Positions 23,234-33,362 are shown, counted from the stretch's first letter. The stretch is DNA of 64,000 nt from Platynereis dumerilii (GCA_026936325.1 JAPTHN010000003.1:43626011-43690010); one strand, 5' to 3'. The notes: generated by a model from the sequence alone, not told the origin. Numbers and translations: made by a program.

Positions 23234-24300
23234 ATGTTGCCTCAATGTGAACACAACGTTGAGATTTTTTGCAACATTGTGACAATGTTGCCACAACGTG
23301 CTATGCTACTTAAGGTAATATCTTGGCGTTGCTTCACAACTTATGATGTCATTTTTTCCATACAATTCTATGTGCCTTACACAAACACTGCGACGTTGCT
23401 ACAACGTACAGCCATGACCGTTAGTTTTCATTCAGCTGGCATGCTTCACCATGGTGCTATCGTTGGGATCTATCACAACAAAGCAAATACTTGCCCAATC
23501 TTCACCAAATTGTCAGGAATTATAGTCTGTACACAGTAGCAGGTGTTCTGAAAAAAAAATTTGAATGGAATAATGTTACATAATGACTGTATGGCAAAAT
23601 ACTAAATTAGAGGAAATTTAAGCATATTATCAGTTCTGATGCGATATGTCACAACAATAGTCACCAAAGTGTCTGAATGTGTGAGGTACATAACAAATTA
23701 ATCATTCATGACAAAATTACAAATAGATACATAGCTTGACTGTTGATTCGTCGGATTTTACAGAAACCATTTTGGCTTTAAATATGGCCAAGTTCTAAGT
23801 AGGTGTAAAGAGATGTGGAATTTAATGAAACAAATGACATTTTTATCAGAAGAAAATATTTTTCCTACTTTATTCTTACTTGAAAAATTAATAACTTTTG
23901 TAATTATAAACAATTCCAGCAAATCCGAAGAGAAAATGTTAAATCTGCAGAATTAATTGTGATTTTGTCATGAATGCTTAATTTGGTGTGTGCTAAACAC
24001 ATCCAGACACTTTCGTGACTATTGCCATCATGCAAATGACATTTTACATCAGAACTGATTATATGCTCAAATTTTGCAACTAATTTAGCATTTTGCTTTA
24101 CAGTTATTATATAATATTGTTTCTTTCAACTAAATTTTATCAGAACACCTGCTATTGTGTACAGGCTATAATTCCTGACAATTTGGTGAAGATTGAGTAA
24201 GTATTTGCTTTGTTATGATCGGTCAAAATGATAGCACCATGGTGAAGCATAGCGGCTGAATGAAAACTAACGGCCATGGCTGTAGATGTGCCCATCTGGT
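23234..24300. mobile_element. Large foldback element nested in an ACAACGT-rich repeat
   Basis: The inner element (23407-24284, bounded by TA) has arms of roughly 300 bp. The left end is CAGCCATGACCGTTAGTTTT and the right end is AAAACTAACGGCCATGGCTG. It interrupts an older repeat (CAACGTTGAG...TTGCTACAACG at 23234-23406, resuming ATGTGCCCATCTGG). An uninterrupted copy of the older repeat lies at 50567-50827. No coding capacity. Confidence 0.75.
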
Positions 24301-24590
24301 TGGGTGAGAAAGTACAGAAGCTTTGAGGACCACATGAGTATCATTCAATTTAGATCAATATCCAAAAACAAAAAATTCCCAAAAAACAAAAATAATTCCA
24401 AAAACGAAATGGTGAATATCACTGGGCAGGTCCGTAAAACCTGAGATTGACCTTAACTGAAGTCCATAATTGTATATTATATTCTGCATCAAAATCTTTT
24501 GGCCGATCTTGTAGCAGGAGATCAGTCACATGACACGCCTATAAATAATGATATTGGTGTCTTACAAAAGCGTTATTGGTGTGTGGAGAG

Positions 24591-25660
24591 CAGACATGGG
24601 GCGATTACGATTAGTAATCAGTAATCACTGTAATCAATTACAAATGATTAGTAATCACAAGTAATCATGATTACATTCAAATTATGATTACAAGTAATCG
24701 CAATCGTAATCAATTACTTTCCAAAAGTAATCATATTTGTGATTACTTTGGGATTACTTTATGATTACTGCCTGGCTGATAACATTAAATTTTGAATCAC
24801 CACAACTGACAAGCCAATCAATAGCAAAGGGGAGAGTTTGTTGGTTATCTGATTAACATGTTCAGTCAGCTGTTACTTCTTTGACAAAAATAGGGTTCTA
24901 ACTGAAACCTGGAGCACACTCAGTTCATCTTGATAACCAACTTACATTGTTACATAATTCATTAATATTAATTTTTATTGTTCAACAGAGGGTTAACTTT
25001 CAAACAGAGGGGTCATTATGATTTTGGCAGAAGTATCATACAAATTATTGGCATGTTAGTAGTATCAATGATGATGACACAATGATACATAGGCCTACTT
25101 TATCTTCTCTCACGAAAATTGCACCATATATTAGTAACTATGTATCTAAGCAAAGTTGATATGGTTATGATGTCACAAGGAATGGTTGTTATAGAATGTT
25201 ATTATATCAATGATATGAAAATTATGCATTTTTTAATGAGGTAATTCTAATTCTAATCAGCCGAAAAAGCTCTGAAGAAAAGTTCCACTGAGGGGATCTA
25301 TTGAATAACGCATACTGTTAATTATCACTGTAAGAAAAATTCTCAATATAAAATAAAATAAATCACTTTATTTTCATGTATATGAATAAATTCCTTTGCA
25401 GTACTGCATGTTACCAATTAGAAGATACTGTACATGAAGCTAATATTAATTATTTTGACTTGAACAATATGATCATTGTCTATAAATTTGATATGAAATG
25501 GTTTGTTCAATGTAATTGTTAATCATAATCGATTACTTTCAGAAAGTAATCGTACTGCTAAAGTAATCTATTAATTCAAGTAATCGTAATCGTAATCATA
25601 AACTTCTATGGTAATTTAATCGTAATCAATTACTTTCGGTGAGTAATTGCCCCATGTCTG
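24591..25660. mobile_element. hAT-type non-autonomous transposon with GTAATC subterminal array
   Basis: The ends CAGACATGGGGCGATTAC and GTAATTGCCCCATGTCTG are inverted. A perfect 8-bp duplication GTGGAGAG (24583-24590 and 25661-25668) flanks them, as expected of hAT. More than a dozen GTAATC / GATTAC words crowd the first 180 bp and about half as many the last 140 bp, while the middle has few. The 1070-bp body has no transposase. Confidence 0.9.
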
Positions 25661-26564
25661 GTGGAGAGTGATATTGGTGTGCCCCTATGCTCTTAGCAGC
25701 AACCATGCACTTAATTGCCTATTACTTAAGGGAAGGTTTGTGTAGAAGGAAATCTAACTTCTTTAAATGTCAATCTATCATTTTATAAATATGACCATTG
25801 TAATTAATGGCAAAAATTAGTTTGATTTCATATGAAACAAGTGGATGTAGCTTGCTTACTTGCCTATATAAAAAACATTACTGCTTTGGCAAATAAAACT
25901 CAGCGGATCCATCCGCTATCTATATATTATATTTTATTGAGTTGAATTTCCAACATGCACTAAATTTCTGTGTACGTCACATTAAGTTATTTATAATTTG
26001 GATTTATGAGAGCGCATGAGGCAACACGGTGTTTTCCGAATCACATTTCTTTAACATGCAGAGTTATTTTGTAATCTTGGTTGATCCTTCATTAATTCTT
26101 GCTAAAAGTGATGTTATTAAGTGTTAAGTCCATGCAAGGTGAAAGTTAATGCTTCTTAATTTTGGAAATTATGAAACGACTCATTGTCATCTGTCGAATT
26201 AACGCATTTAATCAAATCTTGTAAGGATTACTAAAGAATTACAATGACAGCATTTAATGACAGATTGGTTTTGGCTTGTATTTCGTAACCTTTTTTACCA
26301 ATGTGAAGGTAAATGTTTCACATCCCAAAAACGCAGTACCACTGACACGGCTTCCCAACATGGAGCCCTGGGCAGATTTTGGCAATTTTGCAGTAAAAGT
26401 GTGGATTTATGAATTGCTTCATATTCGGTACAAAAAGCCTAAATATTACTTGACTTAACTATTTGACATGACAGGCATACATTGACTCACTTTCATTTTA
26501 ACGATGGGCACACAACGTAAACACCAAGGTTGCCAATTGGTGGAGGGCTTGTCTATTGTCACAT

Positions 26565-26904
26565 GAAAATTAACAACAATGGCAGCCAATATGATCTTTG
26601 CTGTGGTCAGAGTTAGGTATAGGTCAAAGTCTTTGATAAGTAAGTGAAACACAGGCCCAATGTTATTTAATAGGGAAGGCTGGTTCACTTAATTACTTGT
26701 CAAATACTTTGACCCATACCTAACTCCGACTACAGCAAAGAAAATTGCCTGCCATTGTTATCCCACATGCCTCACATATCGGCCTTTATGACCCCAATAT
26801 GTTTTCCTGTCATCGGATGAGAATTCATGCTTCCACAAGCAGTTTGGTTGACGATATTTAGCATTGATGCAATGTCACAATATCATGCGTTTCACGTACT
26901 TACA
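26565..26904 (-). mobile_element. TACAGTGC-type MITE used as the Polinton target
   Basis: The MITE runs from AACAATGGCAGCC to GTTTCACGTACTTACA. Its last bases (GGCGGCACTGTA, 45431-45442) reappear on the other side of the Polinton. It was thus in place before the Polinton arrived. Confidence 0.85.
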
Positions 26905-27088
26905 AGTAGTATAGTAAGAAGCCGTACAAGGTATTCAGTTTAGTTTCAACCTGGATCAAGGATCAGTTTTTCAGTAATTAGTGAAATACGATCTGAAGAG
27001 TCACCCCCTGAGGGGTCACCACCAGAGTCACCTGGGTCACCTGACACCTGAAGAGCACCCAATTAGAGTAAAACGTTTTAATGACGTC
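26905..27088 (+). repeat. Polinton left terminal inverted repeat
   Basis: It pairs with 45201-45424 in inverse orientation. The outer 99 bp are almost identical. The inner part, rich in GGTCACCT words, differs in length. The repeat ends at ATTAGAGTAAAACG...TGACGTCTG. Confidence 0.9.
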
Positions 27089-27180
27089 TGAGTGAGCTTC
27101 ATAGAGTTTTCCAAACGTTTGCTTGTCGTCTTGAGGGGGGTATAGATTTACCACCTGGTGGTGCAATCCCCAATTTCTCC

Positions 27181-27188
27181 TATAAAAG
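27181..27188 (+). promoter_or_regulatory. TATA box of the leftmost Polinton gene
   Basis: TATAAAAG lies 74 bp before the ATG at 27262 and just inside the left terminal repeat. Position and sequence fit an RNA polymerase II core promoter. Confidence 0.6.
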
Positions 27189-27261
27189 AAACTAAGCATT
27201 GGAGTATTGTCATACCTTCCTGCACTTCAATACTGTTCACTACTGAGCATTACTGATCATC

Positions 27262-27792
27262 ATGGCAACCAAGAGCTCTGCATTCTACATCATGACATCA
27301 AAAGATGAGAAATCTTCTCAGTCTGTATCTATTGGTGAGAATAGATCCATTGTAATGACATCTCATCACAATGGACTTACTCTAACTAAAGAAGAAAACA
27401 GGTCTAACAGAAGAAAGCATGACAGCACTGTAAACATCAAAGTATCTGGTGTTAAGATTATGTGCAAGTTCATGAATGATATTAGAAAAGCAGTGGACGA
27501 ATGCAAGTCTGATGAACTCAAGGAAACATTTATGCTTCCATTGGGTGAAAGACTTTATGTCCAAATTCAGCCTGGTGTGCTATGTCTTTCCATAAGACAA
27601 TTTTTCAGACCAAAATCAAACCAGTCTTTACTTCTACCAGGATTCCCAGGAGTCTCATTGAACTTCAGGGAGTTCCAAAACTTTCTAAGTGAATGGGACG
27701 AAATTATTGAATCCATCGATTTCACAAATGCTAAGATTTGTGAATATGACAACATCGAACAACACAAAGAATGTCTTCCTTGTTGGTATTAA
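27262..27792 (+). CDS. PC4-like ssDNA-binding protein of the Polinton
   Basis: 176 residues, starting at an ATG in good context (ATCATGGC). The C-terminal half resembles the ssDNA-binding domain of transcriptional coactivator PC4/p15. LGERLYVQIQPG is followed by LCLSIRQFFRP and GFPGVSLNFREF, which lines up with the RYVSVR, IDIREYW and GRKGISLNPEQW strands of human PC4 as I remember them. The N-terminal 70 residues are polar and basic and match nothing I know. As the first gene inside the left end with its own TATA box, it may act in DNA replication or as a transcription cofactor. The assignment rests on pattern comparison only. Confidence 0.65.
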   Translation: MATKSSAFYIMTSKDEKSSQSVSIGENRSIVMTSHHNGLTLTKEENRSNRRKHDSTVNIKVSGVKIMCKFMNDIRKAVDECKSDELKETFMLPLGERLYVQIQPGVLCLSIRQFFRPKSNQSLLLPGFPGVSLNFREFQNFLSEWDEIIESIDFTNAKICEYDNIEQHKECLPCWY

Positions 27793-27861
27793 GAAAATGT
27801 AAAAAAAGTTCTGGAAAAAAAAAATTAAAAAATTTTCAAAAAATATATCAAAAATTTTGGC

Positions 27862-27964
27862 CAAAAAAAAATTCAAAATTATGATGTCATGAAGCTTACC
27901 TGCCCGTGGTGACATTGCTAAGCAAATTGTGAAATGCCAATTTGCGAACCAAAAGCTTCTTAAA
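27862..27964 (+). repeat. Left arm of an internal inverted repeat in the Polinton
   Basis: It matches the reverse complement of 33939-34044 at roughly 80% over about 100 bp. Shared landmarks are TTCAAAATTATGA, GAAGCTT, AAGCAAATTGTGAAA and ATTTGCGAACCAAAAGCTTC. It follows the PC4-like gene and ends next to an AATAAA (27963-27968), so it may include that gene's 3' end signal. Confidence 0.8.
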
Positions 27965-28000
27965 TAAAAGAATTTCATCTATATTTTCATTTCATTCTAA

Positions 28001-28143
28001 GAAGTCATTCTGTGAAGTCATTCTGTGAAGTCATTCTGTGAAGTCATTCTGTGAAGTCATTCTGTGAAGTCATTCTGTGAAGTCATTCTGTGAAGACATT
28101 CTGTGAAATCATTCTGTGAAGTCATTCAGTGAAATCATTCTGT
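28001..28143 (+). repeat. 13-bp tandem repeat upstream of the packaging ATPase
   Basis: Eleven copies of GAAGTCATTCTGT with few changes, ending 7 bp before the ATPase ATG (28150). It occupies the place where a promoter or leader would be. Confidence 0.9.
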
Positions 28144-28149
28144 TGAATT

Positions 28150-28797
28150 ATGTTGGGGTTTGAACCTGGGTCTACTCATATAATTTTTGGTCAATCGGGT
28201 TCCGGTAAGACAAATTTTATATTTAATTTGTTGAAGAATAAACAAACTTTATTCAATGATGTTCCACCGATTAATATTAGGTATTATTATGGAATATGGC
28301 AGAATTGCTATGAAGATATGCAAAATGTTATTCCCAACATAGAGTTTATAAAGGACCTTCCTTCAGAACAAGAACTTATGGAATTTACTGATCCTAATAT
28401 CCATTCTTTAATAGTAGTCGATGATTTGATGAATGAAGCTAGTAAATCCGATGTTATGGAACTAATATTTACTAGATTAAGTCATCACAGGTTTCTTAGT
28501 TGTTTTTATATTTTACAAAATGGTTTTGTTCAAGGCAAAAATCAAGTAACTATAAATCTTAATGCCAAATATATCGAAGTATTTAGATCACCGAGAAGTT
28601 TATTACAATTATCTTACTTAAACTCTCAGTTATTCCCACATATGCCTGGTCTTTTGTCCGCAGCTTATACCGATGCTATGAAAGATAGCGAATACGGATA
28701 TATAATTATCGATCTAACTGCAAAATGTCCAGACGAATTGAGATTAAGAACAAAAATATTTCCTTCTGAACAAACCATCGTTTACAAGGATGAGTGA
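28150..28797 (+). CDS. Polinton genome-packaging ATPase (FtsK/HerA superfamily)
   Basis: 215 residues, the usual size for the Polinton ATPase, predicted to pump DNA into capsids. Walker A is GQSGSGKT (about residue 14) and Walker B is LIVVDDLMNE (about residue 88). The family-typical remainder includes LSHHRFLSCFYILQN and a C-terminal SEYGYIIIDLT segment. It follows the 13-bp repeat array directly and opens the plus-strand gene block. Confidence 0.88.
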   Translation: MLGFEPGSTHIIFGQSGSGKTNFIFNLLKNKQTLFNDVPPINIRYYYGIWQNCYEDMQNVIPNIEFIKDLPSEQELMEFTDPNIHSLIVVDDLMNEASKSDVMELIFTRLSHHRFLSCFYILQNGFVQGKNQVTINLNAKYIEVFRSPRSLLQLSYLNSQLFPHMPGLLSAAYTDAMKDSEYGYIIIDLTAKCPDELRLRTKIFPSEQTIVYKDE

Positions 28798-28839
28798 ATA
28801 TAAGCTGCTACAAAATTAATTTTTCTCATTGAGATTTTG

Positions 28840-29070
28840 GGAATGGAAGAGAGTGGAACAACTTCGTGTCAATGTAAGTCATTTCATAAATTTCAATTAG
28901 TATTTATTTCTCAAGTTATCGCCATTCTAATAGTGATTTTGGCTTCAGTAATCAATTTATCGATTGGAAACAGTGATAAAACGATTTGGCAAACTTTATT
29001 AGCGTCTTGTTTGGGATTTTTACTTCCATCGCCATCTTTGAAAAAAAATTGTCGTAAGAGAATATCATGA
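28840..29070 (+). CDS. Small hydrophobic protein of the Polinton
   Basis: About 76 residues with a predicted transmembrane helix (VFISQVIAILIVILASVI) and a second hydrophobic stretch (LLASCLGFLLP), then a short basic tail. Small membrane proteins are common in Polintons and adintoviruses. No function can be named. The start at 28840 or the ATG at 28843 is uncertain. The end overlaps the next gene by 4 bp. Confidence 0.55.
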   Translation, partial: GMEESGTTSCQCKSFHKFQLVFISQVIAILIVILASVINLSIGNSDKTIWQTLLASCLGFLLPSPSLKKNCRKRIS

Positions 29071-29375
29071 AAAAATCTCCATTTCTAAAATTTTTGATAA
29101 ATTGTGGAAGAAATCAAGCCATTGCTTTATTGGAAACCTGTGACGATAATCAAGTTCAGGAAGTGATTAAATTGCTTGCAAATCTTCGCTTGAATTTGAT
29201 TCTATTACCCCCACAATCTAAGAAGTTACTTAAAAGACATAACAATCTTATCAATAAATTAGTGAATATCAAAACCTCCAAATCAAGAAAATATTCTATC
29301 ATCAGATCCAATTCTAGACAAATATATAATATCTTGAATTCTACAAGATTGGTTCTAGCTAAGGTAGTAAAATGA
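29067..29375 (+). CDS. Polinton protein of unknown function, 102 aa
   Basis: Basic and helix-prone, with a Leu-rich core (EVIKLLANLRLNLILLPP) and a Lys/Arg-rich second half. It overlaps the preceding frame by ATGA, which suggests translation from a shared transcript. I do not recognise a domain. Confidence 0.5.
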   Translation: MKKSPFLKFLINCGRNQAIALLETCDDNQVQEVIKLLANLRLNLILLPPQSKKLLKRHNNLINKLVNIKTSKSRKYSIIRSNSRQIYNILNSTRLVLAKVVK

Positions 29376-29438
29376 AAAAAATACATATTAGTACCTTTTG
29401 AAACTAATATTCTCACACAAGAAGCTATTCTCAAGGCA

Positions 29439-29819
29439 ATGCCAGGGAATATTAAAACTAAAGCTAGAGGGATTTTAAATCATTTGATTAAAAACAACTT
29501 TAGCTGGAACAGTAAAGGTGAGTTGATTATAAATCAGAAACCTATAGAAAACTCCCATATAATTGATCTTATTAAGGCTAGCCTATATCCTTTCAAAAAT
29601 TTCTCCCCTGTGGGACTAAGAGATTTTATTGATAGTCTAATAGCCACAAACATTCCTCCAAGTTTCATACAGAGAGGTGGAGGTTTACCCCCTCCTGGAA
29701 GACCTGAAATTTCAGAAGTTCCTAGAAATCTTACTAGAAGTGGGATAAAACCTAAACTTTCTAGAAGTAAAAAACAAATTGGTAAAAAAACAGAAAAATG
29801 GATTTGGCACAAGATTTAA
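29439..29819 (+). CDS. Polinton protein of unknown function, 126 aa
   Basis: The N-terminal part is helical and polar (ARGILNHLIKNNFSW, IDLIKASLYPF). It is followed by a Pro/Gly-rich segment (RGGGLPPPGRP) and a basic tail. The end overlaps the start of the integrase gene by about 20 bp in another frame. No family could be assigned. Confidence 0.5.
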   Translation: MPGNIKTKARGILNHLIKNNFSWNSKGELIINQKPIENSHIIDLIKASLYPFKNFSPVGLRDFIDSLIATNIPPSFIQRGGGLPPPGRPEISEVPRNLTRSGIKPKLSRSKKQIGKKTEKWIWHKI

Positions 29820-30886
29820 AAAAGTATTTATCTAAAAAACACAGGGATTCTTCATTTCCTGGGTCATATGCAGGTGTTGATAAGTTCTATAGAGCAATAA
29901 AGAAAGAGGGGAAACACAATATTTCCAGAAAACAAATTAAACATTTCCTTCAGAGTCAGGAATACTTTACTTTGATGAAAAATGCCAAAACTAAATTTAA
30001 AAGGAACCGTGTTATTGCACCATTTAGAGGATATCAAATTGATCTAGATACTGCGCATATTCCACAATATGCTAAAGAAAATGATGGATATGTCTACATC
30101 TTGGGAGCAATTGACGTTTTTAGTAAAGAAGTACATACTCTTCCACTAAAAAGTCTGAAATCAACTGAATTTGCACCAACACTAGAAAACTTACTCTTAA
30201 AATTCCCAAAGATTTCAAAAGTACGTAGTGACAGGGGTCCAGAAATGAAAGCAAAATCTACTTCAAAAATTTTTGAAAAGTTAGGTATTGAACATTTTTT
30301 CACTAACAACACAGAAATCAAGGCAAATATAATTGAAAGATGGTTCAAGACTTTTAAAGGGTTACTGTTTAGATATATGATAGCTAATAATACTCACAGA
30401 TGGATTGATCAACTCGAAAAGATAACTGATAGCTATAACAATAGTTATCATTCTGCTATTGGACAAGCTCCATCTTCAGTTAATGAAGCAAATGAATTCA
30501 AAATATGGAAAAGATTATATCCAAATATCATTCCAAAAACTAAATTTAGTTTTAACGTAAATGACACTGTTAGAATTAATTTAACAAAACACGTCTTCAC
30601 AAGAGAATTTGACGAACAATGGTCTAGAGAATATTTTATAATTGTTGAAAGATTTGTTAAAGATACCGTACCAGTATATAGTATTAAAGATATTCAAAAT
30701 GAGATGATCGAGGGAAAATTTTATGAAAAAGAGCTGCAGAAAGTATATGTATCAAATGATCAGGAATATATTATCGAATCAGTTCTTAAACGTAAAAAAA
30801 ACCGAGTTCTTGTCAAATGGCTTGGGTGGAACAGCAAATTTTCATCATGGATCAGTGCTAAGCAATTGAAAGATTATTCTAAATAA
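29798..30886 (+). CDS. Polinton integrase with C-terminal chromodomain
   Basis: 362 residues. A retrovirus-type rve integrase that joins the element ends to target DNA and makes the 6-bp duplication seen here. The catalytic DDE set is visible: Asp in YQIDLDTAH (about residue 87), Asp in VRSDRGPEMK (about 147) and Glu in NIIERWFKTF (about 182). The last 45 residues (from YIIESVLKRKKNRVLVKWLG to WISAKQL) form a chromodomain, a module that in other integrases steers insertion to histone-marked chromatin. Confidence 0.9.
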   Translation: MDLAQDLKKYLSKKHRDSSFPGSYAGVDKFYRAIKKEGKHNISRKQIKHFLQSQEYFTLMKNAKTKFKRNRVIAPFRGYQIDLDTAHIPQYAKENDGYVYILGAIDVFSKEVHTLPLKSLKSTEFAPTLENLLLKFPKISKVRSDRGPEMKAKSTSKIFEKLGIEHFFTNNTEIKANIIERWFKTFKGLLFRYMIANNTHRWIDQLEKITDSYNNSYHSAIGQAPSSVNEANEFKIWKRLYPNIIPKTKFSFNVNDTVRINLTKHVFTREFDEQWSREYFIIVERFVKDTVPVYSIKDIQNEMIEGKFYEKELQKVYVSNDQEYIIESVLKRKKNRVLVKWLGWNSKFSSWISAKQLKDYSK

Positions 30887-30963
30887 ATTCCCACTAGAGG
30901 TCACCAGTGTCTTCATTGACACACCATAAATTGTAAAGATTCATCATAGAAATTACATATACA

Positions 30964-31401
30964 ATGGAATCTCCGAAGAAAGATATCATTTTATTCCTCT
31001 CACATACAGATAGCAAGGGTATATTTAAAGATAATAAACCGCAAGATTTCGTTGTAAAGCTAAATAAAGATATTTTTTTGAACCAAGATTCTACAGTAGA
31101 GCTTTTAGAATTTAGATGTCGGTTATCTAAAACTGAATCAAAACAACTTTTTTATATCATGTCAGATATAGTGGAAGATAGTTATCTATTAGGAAAATTG
31201 AACCCAGTTTTAAGAATTATTCAATATTATGGTGCAAAAAATCAACTAAACGAAGTCATTAACCCAATAGCTATGAAAACTGTTTCCGGATGTTTCAATC
31301 AGTTCAGATTTTATATAAAGGGAAAGAATTTCCAAGATTTGCCAGATACTCTTGTGGAAGCGAACATCACACTTCGCATTAAAAATGGGAGCTATCAATG
31401 A
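30964..31401 (+). CDS. Polinton minor capsid (penton-like) protein
   Basis: 145 residues. The β-rich layout (SHTDSKGIFKDNKPQDFVV, a YIMSDIVEDSYLLG motif, LNPVLRI, then FYIKG...LPDTLVEANITLRI) resembles the single jelly-roll minor capsid or penton protein of Polintons and adintoviruses. It stands directly before the core-like and major capsid genes, the usual place. Assigned from pattern and position. Confidence 0.7.
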   Translation: MESPKKDIILFLSHTDSKGIFKDNKPQDFVVKLNKDIFLNQDSTVELLEFRCRLSKTESKQLFYIMSDIVEDSYLLGKLNPVLRIIQYYGAKNQLNEVINPIAMKTVSGCFNQFRFYIKGKNFQDLPDTLVEANITLRIKNGSYQ

Positions 31402-31618
31402 ATTTGAAAAGTGGAAGACTCATTATTTAGATATGATTAATGGGAAAATATCATCTAACAAATCAGTTAACATTGTTGATGATACTCAAACTGGAAAAGG
31501 ATTGAAAATGGTTTCTCCAGCAGCTCAAAAAGTCTCAATGGCTCGTGCAGTTATAAAAAGAAAAACAAACAAGAAATCTTCGCAGTCTTCAAAAGGCACT
31601 AAGAAGAGAAGAAGGTAA
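31386..31618 (+). CDS. Small basic core-like protein of the Polinton
   Basis: About 77 residues from the ATG at 31386. The end is strongly basic (ARAVIKRKTNKK, KGTKKRRR), preceded by a TGKGLKMVSPAAQK stretch. It resembles in style the DNA-condensing core proteins of adenoviruses and adintoviruses. It overlaps the penton-like gene by 16 bp in another frame. Confidence 0.55.
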
Positions 31619-31623
31619 AAAAT

Positions 31624-32888
31624 ATGGAAGGTCATAACGAATCTTTAAATCTATTTTTAAATCATCCCATTAACAAGGGTGTTATCCAATCAAGAATTAT
31701 CGAACATTTGCCTATAACAGATATAAGCAGTGGATGTATTGAATGCAATGTTACTTCTCAAAATTATATAGATTTTTCTAAAAGTACTTTATATTTAAAA
31801 TGTAAGGTCTTTGCAGGAAATAATACAGATGTCAAATACATCCCTGATAAACAACATCTGTCAGATGAGGGTGATTTTGGGTTAACTAATTGTTTGTTTT
31901 CATCCTTATTTAAGAAAGTTGACTTATCTCTCCAACATCATCCAGTCTCGAATGAGTTACCAAATCATACGTTTGCTTACAAGTCATATCTTGATACAAT
32001 TCTTCATGCTAAATCAGAAGCAGATCCATCCATTTTATTTTATAAAGATAGCAGCAAAGGAATCGAATTAAATAGTGTTTGGACTGCTGAAGCTGGTGAC
32101 AAAGCAAATCAACAGGGAAATAGTGGTTTTCAGTCTCGATTTAACTTTGCTAACAGAGGACAAGATTTTGAAATGGAATCTGGTATGGATTGGATTTCAT
32201 GAAACAAAAACGTTTGATTCCTCACAATACGAATATTAGTCTGAAATTTTGGCAGTCTGATCCACAATTTCATATGATGAGTATAAAAAAGGATCAAAAG
32301 TTTTTTGTAAAAATTCTAGAAACAAAACTCAAATTGTGTCATGTTACTTTAAGTCCTGCAGTAAATGTGGCAATTTCTGAATCTTTGAAGTTGAAACCAG
32401 CTCAATATCCATTCTCTGATAGTAAAATAAGAACCCACACAGTTTCAAAAGGTAGTCAAGCCTGTATAATTTCAGATATTTTTGGAGAACAATGTCCAAA
32501 TGAACTATTCGTTTGCATGATCAATTCAGATTCATTTCACGGTGATTATTCCAAAAATAGTCTTGCAATGTATCACAATAATTTATCAGAAATAGGTTTA
32601 TATATAAATAACATAGCATTACCTAGAGGACCGGTGAAATTAAATTTTGGAGATTCTGCCCATCAATCAACTTATTTGCAAGCATATCAACGTTTATTGG
32701 ATATCAATCCAGACACAATCATTTCCTTTGAAGATTTTTATAATGGTTATTCTATATTTTATTTCGATCTAAGAAATGGAGAAAATTCGGAAGACTTGTT
32801 AACAAACAGTCATTTAGCTTCAACCAGGCTAGAGCTAAGGTTCAGTGAAGCTCTAGAGAACTCAATTGTTACTATACGGAAAATTTAA
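31624..32888 (+). pseudogene. Polinton major capsid protein gene (double jelly-roll), broken
   Basis: The region encodes the hexon-like major capsid protein of the element. It is recognised from its place between core-like and protease genes, its total length, and segments such as PITDISSGCIECNV, NYIDFSKSTLYLKC, the central LIPHNTNISLKFW and the C-terminal FYFDLR. As present it carries about one break and is treated as a fossil gene. Confidence 0.8.
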
Positions 32889-32936
32889 CAGAACTTTGCA
32901 GATTTCTAGTGAAAGAAATATATCAATTTCGGAGCA

Positions 32937-33362
32937 ATGAATTCTATAGAAATCAGTAATATTTTAGAGAAACATTGTTCAAATTTTAGTGGAGTTTTTC
33001 CCGCAAATTCCCTGAGTTCCATAAAGAAAAATAGTTTTGCTATTTTAAATTCTGAAGAAATAGGAGAAGATGGGGCACATTGGACAGCTGTCTATATCAA
33101 TGATACTTGTAGCGAATTTTTTGATTCCTTTGGAAAGACCCCAGAATTTTATCATAAATATTGGCAAAAATTGTTATTAAAACATAGCTCGGCTTATCTT
33201 TATAATGATGAAAGAATCCAGAAGTATAATACAGCTAATTGTGCGAAATTTTGTATTTTTTATGTATTCTTCAGAAGTAAAGGAATGTCTTACAAAACAT
33301 TAATGGATTTAATAGTGTATATAGATCTAGATACTTTCCTTAATTCTCTGATTTATTGTTAA
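32937..33362 (+). CDS. Polinton cysteine protease (adenain-like)
   Basis: 141 residues of the Ulp1/adenain fold, a maturation protease for capsid proteins. The His motif GAHWTAVYI, the acidic motif FFDSFGKTP and the Cys region NCAKFCIFYVFF occur in the usual order and spacing. It closes the plus-strand structural block. Confidence 0.8.
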   Translation: MNSIEISNILEKHCSNFSGVFPANSLSSIKKNSFAILNSEEIGEDGAHWTAVYINDTCSEFFDSFGKTPEFYHKYWQKLLLKHSSAYLYNDERIQKYNTANCAKFCIFYVFFRSKGMSYKTLMDLIVYIDLDTFLNSLIYC

